Assembly (NCBI RefSeq): GCF_964204645.1
Contig: NC_134028.1
Span: forward strand, 16,233,263-16,297,262
DNA length: 64,000 nt
Source: Tubulanus polymorphus
Lineage: Eukaryota; Nemertea; Palaeonemertea; Tubulaniformes; Tubulanidae
Reading direction: 5' to 3'
The notes under the pieces are model-generated. The model did no database searches, was not told where the DNA came from, and saw only the letters and a list, made by a program, of their open reading frames with translations. Below are positions 56,326 through 64,000 of the stretch, piece by piece. The position numbers and the translations under genes were made by a program. Position 1 is the stretch's first letter. Each line of letters begins with the position of its first letter.

Positions 56326-57568
56326 CTAATACATAACACTATTTAATTGAGAATTTACAATATTTAATTGCGCGTCAGATATAATATAAATGTGCATTTT
56401 AAAATTTTTGATTCCTTTATTCTTTGTCATGAATAATTGTATTCCATCTTTAGTGTTTTGTAATTTTTTTCCAGAACCATGTAATTAATTATCCTCTGTT
56501 GTTCTAAAATCTAACCATAATGCATATTTATTACCGGTATAATAATCAATTTGATTAATATTACAATTTTCAGATGATTTTACTTTTTCATTCATAAAAT
56601 GTTTTCAAATTTCTGGCCATTGATCAATCATTCTCATTCCTTGACAAAATATTTGCTATTCCTTCGATAGTTATTTCTACTTTTGTTATTTCAAGATTAT
56701 TATAATTATCAACATTTATTGCACCATTAGTATATGTTGCAATGGTAAAAAATATTAATATACCTTTAATAGATCTTCTTGGGAAGTTAATATTCTCATT
56801 AATAATTTCATCATTTTCATTGATAGTTACAGTTTTAAATTTATCAATATAATCATATAATAATGAAAATCCTTGATTGTATTGAGTTTGAATTATACTT
56901 GAAATATTTTCATCAGTTACTGTATCATATTCTAAACATATATTCGATAATTTATAACCCATATCTTTATTAACGCTAGATATTACAATTTCATTTACAG
57001 GAGCAAATGTTATCTCAAATATAACGTCTTCTTGAATTGCGTATTTATATAAAGGCGCATTATTATTTATCAATTCGAAGTCTAATGGAATTTTATATTT
57101 GCTTCCATATATACTTGTTATCAATTTATCTATAGCATTAGTTAATATTGCATTATGTGCTTCTGATCTTAATTTATTTTGGTTTTCTGATTGTATTCCT
57201 TGAAATATCATATTATTTCTATTTTCTTTAGTTAACCATAAATCTTTATAATGCATAAATAAATTATAATCATCTAATGAGAAAACTGTTTCTGGACCAA
57301 TCTTTATTGTTAATTTTTTAATCAAATATCTTCCAACATTATCGACAACATAATTAGTATTATTACCGGTTACTTTTATATCGGCTGATAAATAAATACT
57401 ATTTGGAACATAAAAAGTATTTTGTGTTAATCGAGGAATTCTAACATATAAAGTTTCATCAGGATTAATATTAGAAGGGTTATGAGTAATTATACGATGT
57501 GATCTTTCTGCTTTCATAGCATTAGATATTCTATGATTCTTAGAAGGATTGATATAACTCCCACTCAA
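56326..57568 (-). pseudogene. Major capsid protein, copy 3 (start changed, late frameshift and stop)
   Basis: Open from 57568 to about 56650; the start codon reads TTG where copies 1 and 2 have ATG. A small deletion near 56650 shifts the frame, and a stop lies near 56488. The LFMHYKDLWLTKENRNNMIF segment and about three quarters of the protein are continuous. Confidence 0.75.
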
Positions 57569-57594
57569 TTATTTAACAAAAAAATTAATTATTT

Positions 57595-58576
57595 ATTTTT
57601 TATCATGTTTACTAACCCAAAAATAATTGCACTTAAACTGTAATTAAAAATAAAACAATATGTTCCGCAGCAAAGTTAATAATGTTTCCTGCAGATTTCA
57701 ATATAAAACCAACAATTGATGCAATAATTCCTGGTAATGCTGCAGCAGATTTTCTAGATAGTTCCCATAAATATTTTGCTAATTTCTTTAAACCATCTTT
57801 AACTTTATCTTGTATAGAATTATTATTATCTGGGGGTTTATCCGGTTTATTGGGAGTAGGTGTAGATTTTAAAGCATTTGATATTGCTAAACCTATTGTT
57901 GTGAAAACCATAGTTACAGCTGTTAGAATTGAAAGAATTGTGATTCCTTCTAACTTAAATAATAATTTTATTCTATCTTTCAATGATATTTCAGAATTTG
58001 GTTTTATCAACAAATCTTTAAAAATAACTTTTAATCTATTAATATTATAATCATATGCTTTTAATAATGATTTAATTTTTTTCTTTTTGTAATGCTATGT
58101 TATATTCTAAATCATCTTTTTCTTTTTCTAAATATGCATAATAATCTAATTTTTCTAAAATGTTTTTTATAAGAGATATCAATATAATAATCATCTTTCA
58201 AATGATAATAATATTCACCATCTAAAAACTTTAATTCTTGTACTAAAAGTCTAGCACCTTTATTATTTATATTATATCCAGATTCTTCAAACACATGTTG
58301 GAAATTATAAATAATTTTATTATATTCTAAATTTTGCTTTAATAAACCTTGATTTTCATTTTCAGGATCTATTCTTTAATTTAATTTAGTTCTTCTATCA
58401 AATTCATCTGTTGATGGGGCTTTAGAACCACTATCTGCTAAATTAGAATTACGCGCTGATGAATTATCATCATCAATATCAGTTTCATTTAAATTGGGTT
58501 GCGGTTCATCAGGTATAAATCCTTCATTATTATTTCCCATGTTTTCCATTTCATAAGCTTCTCCACCTTCTGCCAT
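57595..58576 (-). pseudogene. Coiled-coil plus hydrophobic-tail protein, copy 3 (shortened)
   Basis: Starts MAEGGEAYEMENMGNNNEGF behind TTTTTTTATTATGTAAATG. An acidic amino end leads to a stop near 58376; then the YYHLKDDYYIDISYK domain, then frameshifts. Most of the coiled coil present in copies 1 and 2 is missing; the STPTPNKPDKPP linker and hydrophobic tail (57633-58013) are retained. Confidence 0.6.
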
Positions 58577-59911
58577 TTACATAATAAAAAAATTAAAATA
58601 TAATATTCCTCCGATTACAATTCCTATACAAGTTAAAGCTAATTTAGCATTTTCATGGGATTTATTATCATTATCAGTTTTAATTATATCATGTTGAATA
58701 TTATCAGTTTTAATATTTTTTGTAGTATTGTAATATTTTATTTTAGAATCATTATCCAATTTAATATTCTTAGTTCTAGTTTCTGTTGATTGAATATGTT
58801 TTTTATTATTTTCGCCTTCCATTAATTTTGGAGCAGTAATAATCTTTTTATTTATATAATTTACTCCAAATGAATTACTTATTGTTGCAGTTTTAATTAG
58901 ATTATTATAACCAATTATGTTTCCCATCTTTAATACTAAATCATTAGAAATAATTAATAGATTAGGGCCTAAACAATAATTTAGTCTTACATGAGATTTA
59001 TCTAAATAATTTTGATATCTTACAATGTTTTCTGGAATCGATCTATTTTTATCATTATGAATTGAATCTTCAAATAATACTTTGAATTGTTTCTGCGCAT
59101 CGAATGAAGTGTTATCATTTCCAACTATTGGTGATCTTGTTTCAACTTGCGCACCTAAAATACATATCAAATAAGTTCTAATAGATTGATTTATTCTTTG
59201 TATACCAGCTTTTGTAAAACCTTCACTATTTTCTAAAATGAAATTAACCCAACCATTATTGTTTTGTTGTTGTATATTATTATAATATTTTGGTAATTCA
59301 TTCCAATTTAGTGTTCTTATATCTGAATTTGTCATTATTTTTCCAAATTCTTTAATATATAATATTCCTAATCCACCCATTGTTCCAATTTTTGCTCTAA
59401 AATCATTATTTGAATTAATATTAAATTCATTACATAATTTATAAAACTTAGAAAAATTAATATTATTATTCAATTCTTTAAAATATTTTGAACCTGGTAA
59501 AGAACATTCTAATTCATCTAATATTAATTTTATTTGAAAATAAGTATGAAATCTAAAAAGTGATAACATCAATGGTAAACTTGGTTTGTTTAAATGATCA
59601 TTCCAACTAATTCCACATACTGTTGTTGCACAATAAACAGCAACATTTAATTGGTTCTGCCAATACTTCATATTAGATTTTAATAACCATTGTTTTGCCT
59701 CATTTAAATTTTTGAAATTAATTGTATACACATGAGATATATTTTCCATCTTAACATTAAAATTATTAGTTTCAGTAACATAAATATATAAATCAATTAA
59801 TGAATTTAAAACTTCATTTCTATATGAAATATCTTTATTAAAATCTATTGCAGGAATATTATATTTAATTGATTTATTATATTGGAAAGCTTTTGGAAAA
59901 CTATCTACCAT
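58577..59911 (-). CDS. Large conserved virion-cluster protein, 444 residues, intact, copy 3
   Basis: The only uninterrupted version. Amino part MVDSFPKAFQYNKSIKYNIP; Cys-containing core QNQLNVAVYCATTVCG (copies 1 and 2 have CATTGCG) with ISWNDHL; a mixed alpha/beta middle including QVETRSPIVG and GPNLLIISNDLVLKMG; a low-complexity Lys/Asn/Asp stretch; and a final membrane segment (LTCIGIVIGGILYFNFF, about residues 423-441). No known fold recognised. Neighbours are capsid and small membrane genes, so a virion surface or entry-channel role is possible. The start is TATATAAATG. Confidence 0.75.
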   Translation of the reverse strand: MVDSFPKAFQYNKSIKYNIPAIDFNKDISYRNEVLNSLIDLYIYVTETNNFNVKMENISHVYTINFKNLNEAKQWLLKSNMKYWQNQLNVAVYCATTVCGISWNDHLNKPSLPLMLSLFRFHTYFQIKLILDELECSLPGSKYFKELNNNINFSKFYKLCNEFNINSNNDFRAKIGTMGGLGILYIKEFGKIMTNSDIRTLNWNELPKYYNNIQQQNNNGWVNFILENSEGFTKAGIQRINQSIRTYLICILGAQVETRSPIVGNDNTSFDAQKQFKVLFEDSIHNDKNRSIPENIVRYQNYLDKSHVRLNYCLGPNLLIISNDLVLKMGNIIGYNNLIKTATISNSFGVNYINKKIITAPKLMEGENNKKHIQSTETRTKNIKLDNDSKIKYYNTTKNIKTDNIQHDIIKTDNDNKSHENAKLALTCIGIVIGGILYFNFFIM

Positions 59912-59927
59912 TTATATAATTAAAAAA

Positions 59928-60353
59928 TTAATAATTTATTAATTCTTTTAATAATTTATCTTGTTCTTCAACTGTTATATGGCCATTTAAACTTATTATA
60001 TAATCTAGTGTATTCTTTAATTTATTAATTTCTTTTATATTAGTTTTAATTTTTTCTTTATTACTTTTTATATTTAATTTTGAACTTATACCAGTTAAAA
60101 CACTTGATGAAAATCCTAACACGCCAATTGATATAGCTAAAGGTGTTAATGGGCTGAATATTGCTAGAAATGTTATTACAGAACTAATTGTAACCGAACC
60201 ACTTATAATCAAATAATATATAATTTTACTTTTTAAATATTTTTTCTTTTTAACTTTTAAATCATTTTCAAATTCTAATATTTGTTTTTCTAAATATATT
60301 TTTAATTTAGTTTTATTTATATCATGAGGAATAATATCAATATTATCATCCAT
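59928..60353 (-). CDS. Coiled-coil/two-membrane-segment protein, 141 residues, intact, copy 3
   Basis: Amino helix rich in Lys, Glu, Ile (about residues 12-45); two hydrophobic segments (about 46-66 and 70-90, VTISSVITFLAIFSP then ISIGVLGFSSSVLTGIS); and a carboxyl Lys/Asn helix. The start lies in a T-tract/GCTAAATAAATG motif. A hairpin membrane anchor with cytoplasmic or internal coiled coils. Function unknown. Confidence 0.72.
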   Translation of the reverse strand: MDDNIDIIPHDINKTKLKIYLEKQILEFENDLKVKKKKYLKSKIIYYLIISGSVTISSVITFLAIFSPLTPLAISIGVLGFSSSVLTGISSKLNIKSNKEKIKTNIKEINKLKNTLDYIISLNGHITVEEQDKLLKELINY

Positions 60354-60374
60354 TTATTTAGCAAAAAAAATTAC
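60351..60374 (-). promoter_or_regulatory. Start-codon-overlapping promoter-like motif, copy 3
   Basis: Minus strand: TAATTTTTTTTGCTAAATAAATG; identical in design to 3783-3804 and 4228-4249. Confidence 0.5.
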
Positions 60375-60796
60375 TAATTAGTAAATTTATACGCTACAAA
60401 TATAACAATAACTGTTCCGCAAAAAATCCATATTATTTCATATTTCTTCTGTTCATTACTTGGGGTATAATAATCTGATAATTTAGGTTTATTTAGATGT
60501 AATTTTTCTTTATTTGTTACCGCGTTATATAAACTCATTGCATCATCAACTGATTGAAAATCTCTATGTAAAATCTTCCGATCATATAATTCCTTGTTAA
60601 TATAATCCATATAGTTTTGTCTCTTTTCTCTATATTCTTCTGCTGCTTTATTGTATTTCTCTAATGCTAAGTTATGTCTTTTTTGTTCTGTTAATGATCC
60701 ATTTTTATCAATATGCTTAAATAAATATCCACCACCAGTAAATGCTAAAGCGTTAACAATTGCCGATCCTATAATAGTTATAACTGCAGAAGCCAT
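60374..60796 (-). CDS. Two-membrane-segment protein, 140 residues, intact, copy 3
   Basis: Same layout as 3802-4227: MASAVITIIGSAIVNALAFT with FTGGGYLF, a charged middle, and a carboxyl membrane segment with GTVIVIFVAYK. The start motif here is TTTTACTAAATGAATG, slightly altered. Confidence 0.74.
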   Translation of the reverse strand: MASAVITIIGSAIVNALAFTGGGYLFKHIDKNGSLTEQKRHNLALEKYNKAAEEYREKRQNYMDYINKELYDRKILHRDFQSVDDAMSLYNAVTNKEKLHLNKPKLSDYYTPSNEQKKYEIIWIFCGTVIVIFVAYKFTN

Positions 60797-60820
60797 TCAT
60801 TTAGTAAAATAATTATGCAT

Positions 60821-61043
60821 TTATATAGGAGGAATATGTTTTTGTTTTTCTAAATAATCAATTGTTAAATTAGATAAAGTTACTGCTAATGTTAATTTTA
60901 AAATATCATTTATATCAAATCTATCAACATTAACACTTCCCATTTTAAATACTTTTTTTAATACCCATTGAATAACCAACAGTTCCAACTGATAGTAATG
61001 CTCCATTATATAATCCAGTTATTATCCACTTATTATCACTCAT
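60821..61043 (-). pseudogene. Small membrane protein (about 73 residues), copy 3, frameshifted
   Basis: Starts MSDNKWIITGLYNGALLSVG at 61043; an indel near 60965 shifts into the frame that ends KQKHIPPI at 60821. Same double hydrophobic layout as 3558-3777. Confidence 0.55.
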
Positions 61044-61232
61044 TTATTCATCAAAAAAATTACTGTCTTCAAAACATTTAGTTAACTTATTTATGATTAA
61101 TTCAACATTTATTTCATTATTAGTTTCATTTGTATATATTTCAATTATTATTTTTTTAATATCATCGATGATAAAATCTTCATCTAATTCATAAAATCTT
61201 AAAGATTCTCTAATTAAATTAGTAATCTTTTT
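61044..61232 (-). pseudogene. 120-residue helical protein, truncated by transposon, copy 3
   Basis: Only the carboxyl half remains; the reading breaks exactly where the AGGGTTTTCTGT hairpin of the inserted element begins (61233). The last codons and stop (61044-61046) lie directly before the start of the next gene. Confidence 0.55.
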
Positions 61233-61510
61233 AGGGTTTTCTGTTTCTTCACAGAAAACCCTATTGAAATTCGCGTGATTATTATTATTTTTTTTAAACC
61301 CTTTTCCACACAGTTTTTGTTAAAAGTGTAAAGGCTTCCTTACCTTACCGCTGTCGCCGATACAATCCGTATGATATCCTTCAGCCCACTTCAATCTCCA
61401 GATACTGCATGGGAATTTTGATAAATCCACGTTATAAAGGCACTGTCAAGCCGTAAACATCGGAAATTTGGCTCCGTTCAATTAGTAGCCATGTTGTGTT
61501 TTCTTTCCGC
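61233..61510. mobile_element. Transposon end fragment with terminal hairpin, copy 3
   Basis: AGGGTTTTCTGT (61233-61244) and ACAGAAAACCCT (61251-61262) form a perfect 12-bp hairpin. The next 250 bp match 33000-33228 in reverse, including GATGTTTACGG and CAATCCGTATGATATCCTTC. It joins the truncated 120-residue gene to polymerase B and so accompanies a deletion of several kilobases. The terminal hairpin recalls Helitron 3' ends, but the 5' end was not found. Confidence 0.6.
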
Positions 61511-64000
61511 AATTTTCACAAGTCTTACCATAGAATGCATTGTTCATTAACTTGAAGGAATCTTTCTCAAAATCAGTTTTAGCTTCAGTTCTCTGTTTGG
61601 TGTTAAAATCTATATATTTTTCTAACCACTTAGATTGACTAAATGAAATATATCTATGTACTTTTTTTTAGAATCATTCCTTGTTTTAGATAAAACTTTA
61701 ACATTCTATAATGTACTACATAATTATATTTATCTTCTTGAGTTACCAATTACTTTTCTGTATGAATATGATTTTCGGGTTTAATTCTTTTTTGATAATT
61801 TGATAATTCTTCATGAGTTACAGTTTTATGTTCGGGACAGTATGCTAGATTTCTAGATTTAAATTTAATATGTTCAGGATATTCTAAATCTACAACAAAA
61901 AAGTAATCAGTATCTGAATCATCTGCAATATCTAGGATTCTTTTCTTCCAATCAAATTTATCATTATTTTCATGTTGTAAAACTTCACTTATTTCAAATA
62001 CTCCATAAGGTTGTGGTTCCATCATTGCCCAACCATACAAATTATTTGCATCTATATATAATAATTTATATCCAGGGTTATCATTTACATTGAAATTTCT
62101 ATCACCTAATACACCTGAAACTCTTCCTCTTATAGATTTTTCAAATAATAATAATTGATCTATATTTGTTAACAAATCCATTTTTATATCTGTAAATTTT
62201 AAACCACAATCCCATGTTAAACCTGGACTAGAATAACAATGACAAGGATCAATTTTAAAATATTTTAGGTTTACATCTCTAAACCTTTCGAATATATCAG
62301 TTGATAATAATACATCTGATTTTAGATATGAATCTACTAATTTTCCATGATTTTCTATTTTGAAATGATTCCAAATATTCAATGTTCTATTATATACTTC
62401 ATCTTTAACATATTAATTTTTTAATTCATCATAGAATTGTTCTTTCAATAATTCAGTTATGTTAAAATCATTATGATTTTTATAGAAAGAATATGGAATC
62501 GCTCCTTTATATCTCATTAATTGAAAATCATCATTATTTGGATAGTGTTGTTTTAATATTTTTAATTCATCATCAACTAATGATTTTGATAAGTTATCTA
62601 ATGAACTATTTAAAAATCTATATGAATCTATAAATCTTAGGCAACCAAATTGGAATGATATATAATTCTCAGATGTTTTACCTAACATTTTAAATTTATA
62701 AGTTGGTATTTTATCTTTTGATCTAATGATTTAATCTTTCTATTTCATTATTGATTTCTTCTATTTTATGGCATAACTGTTTGATGAATAAATGTGCATC
62801 ATATCCTGATAAATTATGAAATATAACTGGTACAAAGTTAATTTTCTTAGCTTGTAAGTTACAATTCTCATGTGCAGCGCCTCTAAACTTTCCGTTCAAA
62901 TGATCATGGTCTCTTACTTTTTTATCTTTTTAATTAAATATCTTTTCACAATAATAACATTTACCTGTAAACACGAATTCTTCTTTATCTTCTTCTGTCA
63001 TTATAATTTCTATATTTGCATTCAATAATTTACTAAATCTTATTTCATATTCAATTAATAAGTCACAAAAATGATTGATAACATTTTCATTTCTATAATC
63101 ATAATATTCACTTTCAATTAGTTCTGGATAATCAGATTTTATATATAACCCGAAAGCTGCAGCTCATTGATGAATCTTTTTAATAGTATTTGTTTTTGGT
63201 GGTTCTTCTAAAAAATCATTTTCATAGTTTAGTTTCTTTCTTTTATAATATATTTCTTTTCTATCTTGATCAGTTAGTTCTTTATTTAATGATTCAAAAT
63301 CTCCATATATAACAAATGGAACTTTATTTTTGTAATCACATTTTTTGAATTCTAATATTTTATCCTTTTCATTTGGTAAAACTAATTAACAATAATCATG
63401 ATTTTCACATAATTGTTTATGATTTAATAATGTACTTTCATTACTGAATTTATGTAAACATTTTCTACATAGATATATTTTATTATGGTGATCACTTTCT
63501 GTTCTAAAGAATAAATCTATTTGTTTAATCCACATATAATGATTATCATAATATAATATATCTATGACATCGTTTGAATCATAATCTTTTGATAGATATA
63601 AAGGTTCTAATGTATAATGTTTTTTACTGTTACCTTTTGTATTTGGTAATTTGATTAAATCAAATACATTTATCTTTATATTATCATCTCTTTCTATTTT
63701 TGGGATGTTTTTAATTATAACGGGATACTTATCTATCTTATAATTATTTTCAAATTGTTTATAATGAGTTAATCTAAAACTATGTTGTTTATAATCTTCA
63801 ACTGGGTGTAAACAACTTATTATAGCCCATAGAAAACATTTATCATCTTCATTTTGTACATTTATTACAGCATTAGTTTTAAATGGTAGTTTAATATAAC
63901 TCGATGCTTCAATATCTGGTTCTTTATAATATGATACATTATTTTCATCAATTGGTTTTGATTTAGTTAACTTATTATATTTTGTGTTATAAACATGTAA
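61511..64000 (-). pseudogene. DNA polymerase B, copy 3 (amino and palm parts; carboxyl end lost)
   Basis: The gene enters from the right edge. In order: amino domain with KCFLW (about 63830), CRKC (about 63460), an HNH-like KKVRDHDHLNGKFRGAAHENC block (about 62870-62920), the Exo-type FHNLSGYDAHLFIKQL (about 62790), palm motif A LYIDANNLYGWAM (about 62040) and motif B FKLMNNAFYGK (about 61530). Motif C and the carboxyl domain are absent. Stops near 62413, 62730 and others show decay. This is the best view of the catalytic region in the window. Presence of HDHLNGKFRGAAH is typical of protein-primed polymerases of Maverick-like elements. Confidence 0.85.

Larger units (their letters stand above)
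50192..64000. mobile_element. Virus-like integrated element, copy 3 (best preserved), right end outside window
   Basis: A terminal-repeat segment at 50192-50230 opens the element. Plus-strand genes HNH nuclease, 200-residue protein, basic membrane protein, integrase and ATPase run to 55068; minus-strand zinc-finger, capsid, coiled-coil, 444-residue, two small membrane genes and polymerase B run from 55385 past the right edge. Penton, the OB-like gene and the polymerase carboxyl end are missing, replaced by a transposon fragment at 61233-61510. Confidence 0.85.

Noticed and set aside
62860-62930. HDHLNGKFRGAAHENC block as a separate HNH nuclease gene
   Set aside because: It is in line with polymerase B coding sequence and is a normal part of polymerases in this element class.

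Overview
The window reads as animal genomic DNA that carries three related copies of an AT-rich, virus-like integrated element of the Maverick/Polinton/adintovirus type, separated by more GC-balanced host sequence full of decayed transposons. A eukaryotic host is supported by a BEL/Pao retrotransposon, non-LTR reverse transcriptase fragments, a solo LTR, a Mutator-like inverted-repeat element, satellites and tRNA-like repeats. BEL/Pao points to an animal, but the sequence does not fix the species.

Layout. Copy 1 (1 to about 12359) is cut by the window's left edge. It holds DNA polymerase B remnants, a zinc-ribbon protein on the opposite strand, then a run of plus-strand genes: penton-like protein, four small helical or membrane proteins, a 460-residue conserved protein, a coiled-coil/membrane protein, major capsid protein, chromodomain integrase and packaging ATPase. 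A repeat block, two small membrane proteins and a small putative nucleic-acid-binding protein lead to a terminal repeat near 12325-12359. Host DNA follows, with a 61-bp satellite (13656-15151) and a minus-strand BEL/Pao retrotransposon (16870-20575) split by a 1.13-kb inverted-repeat element with a 9-bp target duplication. Copy 2 (about 20735-40300) is heavily decayed and contains further insertions. Host sequence with transposon debris runs from 40300 to about 49360. Copy 3 (about 50192 to the right edge) is the best preserved, with several open frames (HNH nuclease, ATPase, the 444-residue protein and three small proteins).

How the genes fit together. Capsid protein, penton, ATPase, protein-primed-type polymerase B and integrase form the usual virion-plus-integration set of this class. 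In copies 2 and 3 an early-looking block (HNH nuclease, small membrane proteins, integrase, ATPase) converges on a morphogenesis/replication block. In copy 1 the morphogenesis block lies in the same direction as the integrase, so a large inversion separates the two arrangements. No adenovirus-type protease was recognised. Polymerase B is broken in all three copies, in three different ways, so none can replicate alone.

The most interesting signal is regulatory. Nearly every gene of the elements starts directly on a T-tract followed by TAAATAAATG or TATATAAATG. A canonical RNA polymerase II TATA box would not serve the annotated start at this distance, but the motif resembles the start-codon-overlapping late promoters of poxvirus-like cytoplasmic DNA viruses. 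Copy 1 also carries a zinc-ribbon protein whose tail resembles the VLTF3 late transcription factor family. Together they suggest an element wired to, or derived from, nucleocytoplasmic-virus late transcription. This is an inference that needs profile searches and transcript mapping.
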